A DNA stretch of 64,000 nucleotides, from positions 2,728,001 through 2,792,000 of the forward strand of contig NZ_JABAIA010000001.1 in the NCBI RefSeq assembly GCF_012641275.1, in the 5' to 3' direction. Below, piece after piece: positions 17,217 through 26,222 of this stretch. Every line of letters starts with the position of its first letter. Positions within the stretch are counted from its first letter, which is position 1. A program made the position numbers and the translations under genes. Below the pieces are notes generated by a model. That model searched no databases and had not been told where the DNA came from. It worked only from the letters and a program-made list of their open reading frames with translations. This DNA comes from Chitinophaga varians (GTDB taxonomy: Bacteria; Bacteroidota; Bacteroidia; Chitinophagales; Chitinophagaceae).

Positions 17217-18284
17217 TTAGACGTAAACGTTACAACCAGCCATTTCATTATCAGCCGGTAGAAAATTCTGTTCAGCTAGTGGGGGAGATGTCCTTTCGAA
17301 AATGTGGTCCTTGTATTGTGAAACAATCGCGTCTAATACGTCTTCTATTTCAGCTAATGTTTTGTAAGTTACTAATTGTTGCCTGAATTCCTTTATATGG
17401 GGCAGTCCTTTGAGGTAATTTGCGTAATGGCGGCGCATTTCAAGGATTCCCACAATATCACCTTTCCAGGACACGGACTGGCGGAGATGCTTTTTGCAGA
17501 CTTCTACTCTTTCCAAAACAGTTGGAGGCGGCAAATGTTCGCCCGTCTTCATAAAATGCTTTATCTCCCGGAATATCCAGGGATAACCGATGGCGGCGCG
17601 GCCTATCATGACCCCGTCTACGCCAAATTTCTCCCGGGCTGCTATCGTTTGTTCCGGCGTACATATGTCACCGTTACCAAAAATCGGAATTTTGATACGG
17701 GGATTATTCTTCACTTTTCCTATCAAAGTCCAGTCTGCATGGCCTTTATACAACTGGGTGCGGGTACGGCCATGAATGGTCAGCGCCTGTATGCCCACGT
17801 CCTGCAGCCGCTCTGCCACCTCTTCAATATTCTTCGTGTTGTCGTCCCAGCCGAGGCGGGTTTTTACGGTTACCGGCAGCCGGGTGGCTTTCACCACTGC
17901 AGCGGTTAGCTTTACCATCTTAGGGATGTCTTTCAGGATGCCGGCTCCGGCGCCTTTACAAACCACCTTCTTTACCGGGCAGCCAAAATTGATGTCCAGC
18001 AGGTCGGGATTGGTCGTTTCCACTATCTGGGCGGCCATGGCCATTGGCTCTTCATCTCCGCCAAAGATCTGGATGCCTACCGGTCTCTCATAAGGGAAAA
18101 TATCCAGTTTCTGCCGGCTTTTGATGGCATCACGGATAAGCCCCTCCGAAGAAATGAACTCGGTATACATCAGGTCTGCGCCATTATCTTTACAGACCGC
18201 ACGGAAGGGCGGATCGCTTACATCCTCCATGGGAGCGAGCAACAGCGGGAATTCACCCAATTCTATATTTCCTATCTTCACCAT
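17217..18284 (-). CDS. dusB: tRNA-dihydrouridine synthase B
   Basis: 355 aa. FMN-binding TIM barrel with 'LLLAPMEDVSDPPFRAVCK' at the N terminus, the family box 'DINFGCPVKKVVCKGAGAG' holding the catalytic Cys (~100), 'TVKTRLGWDD', 'TIHGRTR', and the FMN phosphate loop 'GNGDI...GVMIGRAAIGYPW'. It reduces uridine to dihydrouridine in tRNA using NADPH. The DusB call rests on the K-x-G-A-G-A loop and length. It lies 43 bp upstream of the NUMOD4-like gene on the same strand. Confidence 0.92.
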   Translation of the reverse strand: MVKIGNIELGEFPLLLAPMEDVSDPPFRAVCKDNGADLMYTEFISSEGLIRDAIKSRQKLDIFPYERPVGIQIFGGDEEPMAMAAQIVETTNPDLLDINFGCPVKKVVCKGAGAGILKDIPKMVKLTAAVVKATRLPVTVKTRLGWDDNTKNIEEVAERLQDVGIQALTIHGRTRTQLYKGHADWTLIGKVKNNPRIKIPIFGNGDICTPEQTIAAREKFGVDGVMIGRAAIGYPWIFREIKHFMKTGEHLPPPTVLERVEVCKKHLRQSVSWKGDIVGILEMRRHYANYLKGLPHIKEFRQQLVTYKTLAEIEDVLDAIVSQYKDHIFERTSPPLAEQNFLPADNEMAGCNVYV

Positions 18285-18482
18285 AAGTTAAATACCACGG
18301 TGCCAGACCGCAGTTATTATTTTTATACTTTATATTACTCTTTTTCACAGCGGGAAGTGACAGTTCCTTACTCCCGGAGGTAAGCAGGCAGCATACATAA
18401 AAAGATGACGGAGATCACCAGGTATCACTGCAAACTGGATTTCACGATGTAAATTTACGCAAAATTAATACAGTAAGTATTT

Positions 18483-19433
18483 ATGACCGGTTATCTGAAA
18501 CAGTCCCCACCCGCTTTACAGTTTATTACCTTTTTCGGTTTCTTTATCGGCTTTATGCTGATATACAATACAGCCCTGATGTTGCTGATGGAACCGCTGA
18601 CTGGTCATTCATTGCTGGACCTTCAAAACGGGGATATTAAGGACCCTAACCTTATCGGCTATCTGAAAATTACACAGTTTTTATATTCCATCGTGGTTTA
18701 TTTGGTGCCGGCAGCCCTTTTTGCCTACCTGTGGCAGCCTTATCCCGGTAGCTATCTGGGCCTGAAGCCCGCCCCGCGGGCCCTTCAGATACTGCTGGCG
18801 CTGATGGCCATGTACAGCATCACCTGGTTTGGCGGCTATCTGAACAACTGGAACCAGACCTGGAACGTACCGCAGGCAGCCCGCGATATGCAGGCACAAG
18901 CCGAAAAACTGGTGGGCGTGATGCTTCACATGCCATCTGTCAAAGACCTTTTCGTTAACCTGATGTTAATGGCCATTGTGCCTGCTATAGCAGAAGAGGT
19001 GTTCTTTCGCGGCGTATTCCAGCGCCTGCTCATCCAAAGCACCCGCAGGGTATGGCTCAGCGTATTCCTGACCGCTGTCTTTTTCAGCTTCATTCATTTT
19101 GAAATGCTCGGCTTTATGGTCCGGGTAGTGCTGGGCTTTGTGCTGGGCGCCATCTACGTGCTGAGCGGCAACCTCTGGTTAAGCATCTTTGCCCATATAC
19201 TCAACAATGGCTCACTGGTGGTGATGATATACCTGTTCCAGCAGGGCATTATTAAGACCGACCCCACCAAAGACACGCCGGTAGAATGGTATATCGCGCT
19301 GTTCAGCCTCGTGGTCTCCGTCGGCCTGCTATGGGCACTACGCCAGAAATCCACGCCCATGCTCATGACAGCCCCTGTTCAAAAGGCAGACAACGATCAA
19401 ATAGACGACACCGGTGTGGATGAAAATCAGTAA
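18483..19433 (+). CDS. CPBP-family intramembrane metalloprotease
   Basis: 316 aa with about eight hydrophobic segments. The CPBP (Abi/CAAX protease) motifs are clear: 'AEEVFFRGVFQRLL' with Glu171-Glu172 and Arg, then 'FIHFEM' (His), then 'SIFAHILNN' (His/Asn). It is an inner-membrane protease-like protein; the substrate is unknown. It is the first of four co-directional genes (CPBP, DUF2007, cdsA, psd) and is followed by DUF2007 after 27 bp. The 198-bp gap before it has a TAAATTTA near-match to the -7 box and nothing else clear. Confidence 0.87.
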   Translation: MTGYLKQSPPALQFITFFGFFIGFMLIYNTALMLLMEPLTGHSLLDLQNGDIKDPNLIGYLKITQFLYSIVVYLVPAALFAYLWQPYPGSYLGLKPAPRALQILLALMAMYSITWFGGYLNNWNQTWNVPQAARDMQAQAEKLVGVMLHMPSVKDLFVNLMLMAIVPAIAEEVFFRGVFQRLLIQSTRRVWLSVFLTAVFFSFIHFEMLGFMVRVVLGFVLGAIYVLSGNLWLSIFAHILNNGSLVVMIYLFQQGIIKTDPTKDTPVEWYIALFSLVVSVGLLWALRQKSTPMLMTAPVQKADNDQIDDTGVDENQ

Positions 19434-19460
19434 TTTACCGGGGAGACAAACGTTATTACC

Positions 19461-19700
19461 ATGGAAAAAGATTGGGTGAAAATATTTTCGAGTGACCGTC
19501 CCTTTGAAGCGGAGATAGTAAAAGGTATGCTGGCAGACAACGGCGTCACCGCGGTGCTGATCAATCGTCAGTCATCTTCCTACAATATTACCCTCCCCGG
19601 ACAGGTGGAATTGTATGTGCACGAAAAAGAAGAACAAATAGCAAGGGACCTTGTGCATAATCATAACAACCTTCCCACCGGCGACCAGGTGTCGGAATAG
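19461..19700 (+). CDS. DUF2007 small protein
   Basis: 79 aa, no membrane segment or signal. 'KIFSSDRPFEAEIVKGMLADNGV' (split here after 20 residues in the family pattern) and 'VELYVHEKEEQIARDLV' match the DUF2007 'putative signal-transducing' ferredoxin-like family. Function unknown. It follows the CPBP gene by 27 bp and is probably cotranscribed with it. Confidence 0.82.
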   Translation: MEKDWVKIFSSDRPFEAEIVKGMLADNGVTAVLINRQSSSYNITLPGQVELYVHEKEEQIARDLVHNHNNLPTGDQVSE

Positions 19701-19717
19701 CAATTTGCTCCGCAGGG

Positions 19718-19725
19718 TAATTTTG
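19718..19725 (+). promoter_or_regulatory. -7 box of cdsA
   Basis: TAATTTTG, exact TAnnTTTG, 41 nt before the ATG. Confidence 0.5.
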
Positions 19726-19766
19726 CACACTTTTGCGGTTCAGAATCATTAACAGAACTACGCATA

Positions 19767-20651
19767 ATGAAGACTTTTTTTACCCGCACTGCCTCTGCGC
19801 TTGTGTTTGTGGCAGTGATGCTGGGAGGTATCTTATGGAGTCCCTTTACCTTCTTTCTGCTTTTTTTCCTGGTCAGCTTCTTTGCGCTGCAGGAATTTTT
19901 TAAGCTCATGCGCCTGATCGATACCGGCTACAACAATATCCCCTCCTGGCACAAATGGGGAGTAACCATCGCAGGTTGCGCCATCATGCTGTCTTTTACC
20001 GGAGAATATTTTCAGCTGGGCGGCATCTCCACCGGCTTCCTCGGATGGTGGATCGCTATTATTTTCCTGCTGGTATTGCCCCTCGGTGAAATATTGCTGG
20101 ACAAGGACTTCTCTCCCCGTAATGTAGGTTATTCCTGCATGGGGCTGCTGTATGCGGTCGTTCCCTTCAGCCTGCTGGTCAATATCCGGCTCAATGCCAT
20201 CGATATCCACTATACACCGGAGAACGTAGGCACAGCCCCCGGCTGGCTGATTCCCTTGCTGCTTATCATTTTTATCTGGATCAATGATACCATGGCCTAT
20301 ATTGTAGGCTCTCTCATAGGCCGTACGCCTTTCTTTCCTTCCATTTCCCCTAAGAAAACCATCGAAGGCACCGTGGGAGGGATGATACTGGCCGTGGCCG
20401 CCGCCGGCGTATATGGTTACTATTGGGGTCAGCAATACCTGTCATTGCAGCACTGGCTGGTGCTGGCTGGCATCGCAGCCGTATTCGGCACCATCGGCGA
20501 CCTGCTGGAATCCAGGCTCAAACGCATGGCCGGCGTCAAAGATTCCGGAAATATCATGCCCGGCCATGGTGGCTTCCTCGATCGCTTCGATTCCCTGCTG
20601 CTGGCCACCCCGTTCGCCTGGATTTATGTACATGCCTTCATGATGTCCTAG
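19767..20651 (+). CDS. cdsA: Phosphatidate cytidylyltransferase
   Basis: 294 aa integral membrane protein with about eight hydrophobic segments. The C-terminal CDP-diglyceride synthetase signature lies at residues ~190-275: 'GRTPFFPSISPKKTIEG' and 'GDLLESRLKRMAGVKDSGNI' then 'PGHGGFLDRFDSLL'. It makes CDP-diacylglycerol from phosphatidic acid and CTP at the inner membrane. The psd gene downstream acts two steps later in phosphatidylethanolamine synthesis, so the pair forms a phospholipid unit. Confidence 0.95.
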   Translation: MKTFFTRTASALVFVAVMLGGILWSPFTFFLLFFLVSFFALQEFFKLMRLIDTGYNNIPSWHKWGVTIAGCAIMLSFTGEYFQLGGISTGFLGWWIAIIFLLVLPLGEILLDKDFSPRNVGYSCMGLLYAVVPFSLLVNIRLNAIDIHYTPENVGTAPGWLIPLLLIIFIWINDTMAYIVGSLIGRTPFFPSISPKKTIEGTVGGMILAVAAAGVYGYYWGQQYLSLQHWLVLAGIAAVFGTIGDLLESRLKRMAGVKDSGNIMPGHGGFLDRFDSLLLATPFAWIYVHAFMMS

Positions 20652-20705
20652 CACACACATAATCAATATTTTATATTCATCTGACAGAAAAAAGTATTTC
20701 TGAAG

Positions 20706-20713
20706 TAAATTTG
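20706..20713 (+). promoter_or_regulatory. -7 box of psd
   Basis: TAAATTTG, exact TAnnTTTG, 65 nt before the ATG. Confidence 0.5.
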
Positions 20714-20778
20714 CACTTTGCTTAATCATCCCGGCGAAAGCCTGGATATATATAAAAATCTAACAAACAAGAAAACAA

Positions 20779-21432
20779 ATGAAGATCCATCGTGAAGGAT
20801 TTGCTACCATTTCCCTGGTATTCCTGGTACTGGCACTGATCAACGGAGCAGTATTTTACTGGCTGGGCTCTATCCCGGCAGTGAGCTATGCTGTCCTGAT
20901 CTTTTCCATCCTGTTCTTCCTTTTTATCGTATCCTTTTTCCGTGTACCGGCCAGACAGTATACTACCGGAGACAACCTGGTGATCTCTCCCTGCGATGGT
21001 AAAGTGGTGGTGATTGAAGAAGTTTTTGAACCGGAGTACTTCCAGGACAAACGCCTGCAGGTATCTATTTTTATGAGCCCTGCCAACGTGCACGTGAACC
21101 GCAACCCTATCAGCGGTACCGTGAAGCTGTCCCAGTACCATGCCGGTAAATACCTCGTGGCATGGCATCCGAAATCTTCTACAGAAAATGAAAGGCATTC
21201 TGTGGTAATCGGCAACCAGAAAGCGGATATCCTGGTAAGACAGATCGCAGGCGCCCTCGCACGCAGGATCGTTAACTACCTCAAACCAGGCATGCAGGTA
21301 AGCCAGAATGAAGAAATGGGCTTTATCAAATTCGGCTCCCGTGTGGACCTTTACCTGCCTATAGGCACAGAAGTGGCCGTACAACTGGAGCAAGTGGTAA
21401 AAGGCGGACAGACCGTGATCGCAAAAATCTAG
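20779..21432 (+). CDS. psd: Phosphatidylserine decarboxylase proenzyme
   Basis: 217 aa, the short Psd form found in many non-enteric bacteria. Two N-terminal hydrophobic segments (residues ~7-52) anchor it. 'ISPCDGKVVVIEE', 'SIFMSPANVHVNRNP' and 'GKYLVAWHPKS' match the family. The self-cleavage site is Gly186-Ser187 in 'IKFGSRVDLYLP'; the Ser becomes the pyruvoyl group. It converts phosphatidylserine to phosphatidylethanolamine, the main lipid of this phylum. Confidence 0.94.
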   Translation: MKIHREGFATISLVFLVLALINGAVFYWLGSIPAVSYAVLIFSILFFLFIVSFFRVPARQYTTGDNLVISPCDGKVVVIEEVFEPEYFQDKRLQVSIFMSPANVHVNRNPISGTVKLSQYHAGKYLVAWHPKSSTENERHSVVIGNQKADILVRQIAGALARRIVNYLKPGMQVSQNEEMGFIKFGSRVDLYLPIGTEVAVQLEQVVKGGQTVIAKI

Positions 21433-21459
21433 TATATTAACAGACTTAAACCGGACCGT

Positions 21460-21714
21460 ATGAAAAATGTTTTGACTGCGCTGACAATGTTACTCCTGGC
21501 CACAGGGGCCGCCACCGCTCAGGATAAACCTGGCCACAAGGCGCCTGCCAAAGAGGCCACGGCAACAGCACACAAACCGCTGCCCTGCGGCACAGCGAAG
21601 ATGATGCAGTGTCAACAGGACTCTACGGCCCGCAACAAAACGAAAAAAAGCTGCTGTTTACAGCCCTCCCGCACTGCCGGCCTCAGGACCGCTGCTATCA
21701 GGAAGGCACAGTAA
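21460..21714 (+). CDS. Small secreted Cys-containing hypothetical protein
   Basis: 84 aa, not recognised. Residues 1-20 form a clear signal peptide ending 'ATAQD'. The mature part is short, basic and low in complexity, with four cysteines in 'CGTAKMMQCQQ' and 'SCCLQPS'. No TAnnTTTG box is visible in the 27-bp gap after psd, so it is probably read from the psd transcript; a terminator follows. A real gene is supported by the signal peptide, but conservation is unknown. Confidence 0.5.
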   Translation: MKNVLTALTMLLLATGAATAQDKPGHKAPAKEATATAHKPLPCGTAKMMQCQQDSTARNKTKKSCCLQPSRTAGLRTAAIRKAQ

Positions 21715-21730
21715 CACCACGCTGTCTCAT

Positions 21731-21773
21731 AAAAGAAACGGGGATTTCGATAATCGAAATCCCCGTTTCTTTT
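21731..21773. terminator. Bidirectional terminator
   Basis: A perfect 20-bp stem (21731-21750 with 21754-21773), 3-nt loop, A-run and T-run at the ends, between convergent genes. Confidence 0.92.
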
Positions 21774-22469
21774 TTACAGAATATTTCTGAGTTCTTTTAG
21801 ATGTCCGATGGTAAAGGTCGGCGTAAAATCTACCGGTGGTTTCGCCGGATTAAAATACACCTGGTCCATGCCCACACCATGCGCCCCCTTAATATCCAAC
21901 TCCATGGCATCGCCCACCATAATGCTTTCCGCCGCAGTAGTGCCGGCTTTGGCCATGGCATACTCAAAAATCGGAGCATACGGCTTCAGGCTGCCAGCCA
22001 CTTCGGAAGTGACAATATGGGTGAAATAGTGTTCAATTCCCGCATTCCTCATCTTTAACAGCTGCGTTTCCTCAAACCCGTTGGTAATCATGTGCATCGG
22101 GTAGTTTTTAGCAGCGAGGTAGTCCAGCGTTTCTTTCGTTTCGGGAAACAGCGCCTTTTTGTTCGGCAGTATCTCCAGAAACGCTGTGCTGATGGCCTGG
22201 CACAGCTTCTCATCACCGATCTTGAAATCCAGCAACGCGAGGCGGAAACGTTTATCACGCAGTTCTGCCCGGTTGATGAAGCCTTTGCGGAAGCGGTCCC
22301 ATAACCGTTCGTTGTGCCCGACATAAGATTCTGAAAATGCTTCAAAAGATGGTACTCCGCGGTTGGCCAGTCCATGACTGTTGAAAAGTTCCAGCAAGGT
22401 CTCCTGTTCGTTGGTTTCAAAGTCCCAGAGCGTATGGTCCAGGTCAAAGAAAAGATGTTTATATCTCAT
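21774..22469 (-). CDS. YjjG-type noncanonical pyrimidine nucleotidase (HAD)
   Basis: 231 aa. HAD motif I 'LFFDLDHTLWDFETN' starts at residue 6 with the DxD nucleophile. Motif II is 'MITNG', Lys is in 'GSLKPYAPIF', and motif III is 'SIMVGDAMELDIKGA'. This matches YjjG/YfnB nucleotidases, which dephosphorylate damaged or noncanonical pyrimidine nucleotides. ATG 22469 is used: an exact promoter box lies 7 nt upstream, so the longer start at 22523 would precede transcription. Confidence 0.88.
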   Translation of the reverse strand: MRYKHLFFDLDHTLWDFETNEQETLLELFNSHGLANRGVPSFEAFSESYVGHNERLWDRFRKGFINRAELRDKRFRLALLDFKIGDEKLCQAISTAFLEILPNKKALFPETKETLDYLAAKNYPMHMITNGFEETQLLKMRNAGIEHYFTHIVTSEVAGSLKPYAPIFEYAMAKAGTTAAESIMVGDAMELDIKGAHGVGMDQVYFNPAKPPVDFTPTFTIGHLKELRNIL

Positions 22470-22476
22470 AACGCGG

Positions 22477-22484
22477 CAAAGGTA
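22477..22484 (-). promoter_or_regulatory. -7 box of the yjjG-like gene
   Basis: TACCTTTG on the minus strand, exact TAnnTTTG, 7 nt before the ATG, giving an almost leaderless mRNA. Confidence 0.7.
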
Positions 22485-22565
22485 CAAAATACCAGACAGA
22501 TGGGGTTTCCAGACTAAGGTCATTCAGCCAAAATTCACTATTTTAACACTTTAATCGAAGAAATT

Positions 22566-23267
22566 ATGAACGCAGTTATAACAGGTGCCAGCAAAGGTAT
22601 CGGAAAGGCTATTGGAGAAAGACTGGCAGCAGAAGGTTTCAACGTGATCATCTGTGCACGGAATACAGACGCGCTGGCCGCTGCAAAGGCAGCTATTCAG
22701 GAGAAGAATCCCGCTGTAACAGTCATCGCCGAATCTGTAGACATGGGCGATAAAGCCCAGGTAATGGCTTTTGCACAGAAAATCAAAGACACCTGGTCCA
22801 CCGTGGATATACTGGTCAACAATGCCGGCATCTTTATCCCCGGCGCCCTTCATGAAGAAGCTGATGGCCTGCTTGAAAAACTGATGGCCGTCAATGTCTA
22901 CAGCGCCTACCACCTCACCCGTGAACTGCTGCCCCTCATGATAGCCCAACGTAACGGCCATATCTTCAATATGTGCTCCACCGCCAGCCATCATGCCTAT
23001 CCCAACGGCGGCTCCTACAGTATCACCAAATATGCCCTGCTCGGATTCACCAAAAACCTGCGCCGCGAACTGATGCCCCACAACGTGCGGGTGACCGCCG
23101 TTAGTCCCGGGCCTACGCTCACCGCCTCCTGGGACGGCTTCGAAGCGCCGCCGGACAGGATGATGCCCCCGGAAGATATCGCCAGCGTAGTATGGGGAGC
23201 CTTTACACTGGCCAAACAGACTGTTGTTGAAGAAATACAGCTCAGACCCATGTTAGGAGATATTTAA
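22566..23267 (+). CDS. Short-chain dehydrogenase/reductase
   Basis: 233 aa classical SDR. Cofactor loop 'TGASKGIGKAIGERL' at residue 6, 'NNAG' at ~88, catalytic Ser in 'MCSTASHH' and the YxxxK pair in 'SYSITKYALLGFTKNL' (~155), then 'VSPGPTLT'. An Arg after the second beta strand ('ICARN') suggests NADP(H). Substrate unknown. It stands alone and diverges from the YjjG-like gene. Confidence 0.9.
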   Translation: MNAVITGASKGIGKAIGERLAAEGFNVIICARNTDALAAAKAAIQEKNPAVTVIAESVDMGDKAQVMAFAQKIKDTWSTVDILVNNAGIFIPGALHEEADGLLEKLMAVNVYSAYHLTRELLPLMIAQRNGHIFNMCSTASHHAYPNGGSYSITKYALLGFTKNLRRELMPHNVRVTAVSPGPTLTASWDGFEAPPDRMMPPEDIASVVWGAFTLAKQTVVEEIQLRPMLGDI

Positions 23268-23277
23268 AACTATTAGG

Positions 23278-23388
23278 AATTAGTAATTACGAATTATGAA
23301 TTAAGGGCATGTTTATAAAAAGGTTCCTAAATAGTCCTTCCACTAAGAAACCCACATTCGTAATTTGTAATTCGTAATTCGTAATTGC
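23278..23388. repeat. Inverted repeat with 8-bp iterated arms
   Basis: The left arm at ~23278-23303 and right arm at ~23356-23388 are near reverse complements, each built from repeats of AATTACGA / TTCGTAAT. They surround a ~50-bp centre in the 203-bp gap before batD. It is one of six such hairpins in the window. Confidence 0.7.
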
Positions 23389-23451
23389 ATATATATAATC
23401 TTTTAACTAAGTTTTAACGGCAGTTGACACCGCTTCCGGAGCGGGTTTGGT

Positions 23452-23459
23452 TAAATTTG
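23452..23459 (+). promoter_or_regulatory. -7 box of batD
   Basis: TAAATTTG, exact TAnnTTTG, 11 nt before the ATG at 23471. Confidence 0.6.
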
Positions 23460-23470
23460 TTGACATAACT

Positions 23471-25420
23471 ATGAAGGACAGATTTAGTATAAGGAAGTAC
23501 ATTTTCTCTGTTTTGTGTTGCTTAGGGCTGGTCGTTTGTGCCAGCGCACAAGATCTCCGCTTTACCACCAGCGTGAGCAGCAATTCCGTTACCCTGGACG
23601 AACCTTTCCAGATCCAGTTCATGCTGGAAAACGGGACCAACATCGCCAGCTTTACACCACCCAGCTTTAAAGACTTTGAAGTACTGCAAGGCCCTTCACA
23701 AATGCAGGGACAATCCATCTTCAATGGTCGCCGCTCCGAGTATTTTGCACTGAACTATGTGCTGCAGCCCAAACATGTGGGCAGCTTCACCATTCCCGGC
23801 GCACAGGCCAGGGTAAACGGCAATGTCATCAAGTCCAACCCGGTACTCATTGAAGTACGGAAAGGCAACGCCCAGGCACAGCAACCGCAACAACAGCCGC
23901 AACAGATGGTGCCCCAGCACCGCGGACAAAGCGGTGGCGGCATCAGCGAAGACCTGTCTGACGGCATCCTCAAAAAAGGGGAGGACATCAACGAAAAACT
24001 GAAGAAAAACATCTTCCTTAAAGTAGACGTAGATAAAACCAACCTCTACGAAGGTGACCAACTAACGGCCACGTATAAACTCTATACACGGCTCCCGACA
24101 AACTCCAGCGTCACCAAAGTACCGGCATTCAAAGGGTTTTCCGCTAAAGACATAGAACTTCCCAATCCGCCGCAGGCAACGGAAGAACGTATCAACGGCG
24201 TCCCCTATAAAGTATTCACCATCCGTAAAACACTGCTGTTCCCGCTGCAGTCCGGCACACTGGAATTAGATCCGGTAGAGGTGGACAACCAGGTGCGGCT
24301 CGTGAAACTGGTGGGCAACGGAAAACGCAACCGTGGCCGCGACCCGTTTGAAGATTTCTTCAACGATCCGGCATTCAAAGACCCGTTCTTCGACGATTTT
24401 TTCAACCGGCCGGAAGTGGAATACCAGGATGTTCCCTATAAAATCCAGAGCAACCCGATCAGGATCAACGTAAAACCATTGCCGGTGGAAGGCCGTCCAC
24501 TCAGCTATAACGGCGCAGTAGGCAGCTTCAAAATGACTGCTGTAGTGGATAAAACCACCCTCAGCACCGACGACGCCCTTACGCTCAAAGTAACCATCAG
24601 CGGCCATGGCAACGTAAACCTGCTCAATGCTCCCAAAGTGGACGTACCCTCCGGGTTTGAGAAGTACGATCCCAAAATGACGGACGACATCGAGAAAAAC
24701 AGCAACCCGCTTTCCGGCAGCAGGCAGTTTGAATACGTGCTCATGCCACAGGAAGCAGGCAAACATACCATTCCTGCCGTCGAGTTTTCGTACTTCGATC
24801 CGGCAGCCAACAGTTACAAGACACTCCGCTCTGAACCTTTTGTGATCGACATCACACAAGGCAAACGGGTAAAAGAAGATAAACATGATTTTGGCGTAGG
24901 CAAAAACGAACTGGTGAAAATAGACGGAGGTATCCAGCAATGGACCAGAAGCCGCAGCTGGTTTATCATCAGTCCGTGGTTCTATGTGTTGCTGGCGCTG
25001 CCGCTGCTTATCGCCGGCGCCATCATCTTCTACAAACGCAGAAAAGATTACAATACCACCAATGCCGCCCTGCTGAAACACCGCTACGCCAATAAAGTAG
25101 CGCTGAAGCGGCTGGAGCTGGCCGCCCGTTACCTCAAAGAAGGCAAGGACAAAGCTTTCTATGAAGAAACGTCCCGCGCCGTCTGGGGTTATCTCAGCCA
25201 CAAACTGAAAATTCCTTTCGCAGACCTGAGCAAACAACTGATACAGGATAAACTGGCCGCCCGTCATATTAACGGCACCAATACCAGCGACCTGTTTGAG
25301 CTGATCGACAACTGCGAAGTGGCCTTGTATGCCCCGGCCCATAACAACGATAAAATGCAGGGCACCTATTCCAAAGCGGTGACGATCATCAGCAACCTGG
25401 AAGATGCACTCAAAAACTAA
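23471..25420 (+). CDS. batD: BatD-family protein
   Basis: 649 aa. Signal peptide of ~25 residues ending 'CASAQD'. A large periplasmic part made of beta-rich BatD domains follows ('LDEPFQIQFMLENG', 'PSFKDFEVLQGP', 'GSFTIPGAQ'). One transmembrane segment lies at ~500-522 ('WFYVLLALPLLIAGAIIFY' region), then a cytoplasmic helical tail. BatD belongs to the Bacteroides aerotolerance (Bat) set linked to MoxR/VWA proteins. Here batE follows after 17 bp, but batA-C are not in the window. ATG 23471 is used since 23447 lies upstream of the promoter box. Confidence 0.9.
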   Translation: MKDRFSIRKYIFSVLCCLGLVVCASAQDLRFTTSVSSNSVTLDEPFQIQFMLENGTNIASFTPPSFKDFEVLQGPSQMQGQSIFNGRRSEYFALNYVLQPKHVGSFTIPGAQARVNGNVIKSNPVLIEVRKGNAQAQQPQQQPQQMVPQHRGQSGGGISEDLSDGILKKGEDINEKLKKNIFLKVDVDKTNLYEGDQLTATYKLYTRLPTNSSVTKVPAFKGFSAKDIELPNPPQATEERINGVPYKVFTIRKTLLFPLQSGTLELDPVEVDNQVRLVKLVGNGKRNRGRDPFEDFFNDPAFKDPFFDDFFNRPEVEYQDVPYKIQSNPIRINVKPLPVEGRPLSYNGAVGSFKMTAVVDKTTLSTDDALTLKVTISGHGNVNLLNAPKVDVPSGFEKYDPKMTDDIEKNSNPLSGSRQFEYVLMPQEAGKHTIPAVEFSYFDPAANSYKTLRSEPFVIDITQGKRVKEDKHDFGVGKNELVKIDGGIQQWTRSRSWFIISPWFYVLLALPLLIAGAIIFYKRRKDYNTTNAALLKHRYANKVALKRLELAARYLKEGKDKAFYEETSRAVWGYLSHKLKIPFADLSKQLIQDKLAARHINGTNTSDLFELIDNCEVALYAPAHNNDKMQGTYSKAVTIISNLEDALKN

Positions 25421-25437
25421 TCAAGAGAAAAGGTAGT

Positions 25438-26214
25438 ATGCCCGGATATAAACATATTAAATCAGCCCTGTTACTGGCCGTCCTGTTGTTAACCGGCAGC
25501 ATCCTCAGGGCACAGCAGGCACTCCCGCAACAACGTTTTGATGCGGCCAACAGCCTTTATCAGCAAAGCAAATTCACAGAAGCCGCGGCCGCTTATCAAC
25601 AACTGATAGACGAAGGCTACGCTATAAAAGCACTGTATTTCAACGCCGGCAATGCCTACTACAAAGCCGGTAAAACAGGAGAGGCGGTTTTTAACTACGA
25701 AAAAGCCCTGCAACTGGCGCCCCGCGATGAAGCGGCCAAACACAACCTGGCCCTTGCGAATCAAAAAGTGAACGGCTTCGTAGATGAGTTACCGTTAGTA
25801 TTCTTCCAACAGTGGTGGCGGCAGCTTCAGCAGCTGCACAAGCCCAATGGCTGGGCCGTTGGATGCATCGTTTTTTTCTGGCTGGTGATAGCCGGCGTGA
25901 TGCTCAACACCTTCCTGCCCGGCTGGAAAAACAAATTCCTCCGCTGGGGCAATTATGCGCTCGGGACCTTGTTTACGCTTTATCTGGTAATGGCCATAGA
26001 CACTTATGCGGTAGCCAACAACCACCAGGCAGGTATTATCATGCATAGCAATATCAAAGTAAAAACGGCGCCGGACGATAATAGTAAGGATGCCTTTGAA
26101 GTACAGGAAGGTATGAAAGTACATATTGCAGATGCTACCAAAGACTTCTGTAAGATATCGCTGGCCGACGGTAAAACCGGATGGATCAGCTGCGCCTGGA
26201 TTAAGCGACTGTAG
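25438..26214 (+). CDS. batE: BatE-like TPR and SH3 protein
   Basis: 258 aa. Signal peptide (residues 1-25), then two to three TPR units ('ANSLYQQSKFTEAAAAYQQL', 'ALYFNAGNAYYKAGKTGEAV'). Two membrane segments lie at ~140-160 and ~175-193. A C-terminal bacterial SH3 domain is present ('GIIMHSNIKVKTAPDDNS...GKTGWISCAWI'). This TPR-TM-SH3 architecture is that of BatE, which scaffolds the Bat complex at the inner membrane. It is cotranscribed with batD. Confidence 0.88.
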   Translation: MPGYKHIKSALLLAVLLLTGSILRAQQALPQQRFDAANSLYQQSKFTEAAAAYQQLIDEGYAIKALYFNAGNAYYKAGKTGEAVFNYEKALQLAPRDEAAKHNLALANQKVNGFVDELPLVFFQQWWRQLQQLHKPNGWAVGCIVFFWLVIAGVMLNTFLPGWKNKFLRWGNYALGTLFTLYLVMAIDTYAVANNHQAGIIMHSNIKVKTAPDDNSKDAFEVQEGMKVHIADATKDFCKISLADGKTGWISCAWIKRL

Positions 26215-26222
26215 GGCGGGAG

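Noticed and set aside
18406..18417. TGAC-n4-ATCA site upstream of the CPBP gene
   Set aside because: It matches only the core of the Fnr-like dyad, has no second dyad 22 bp away and no -7 box 36 bp on.
24266..25342. 358-codon open frame antisense to batD
   Set aside because: It lies wholly within the BatD coding region, which has family motifs; it is a composition effect.
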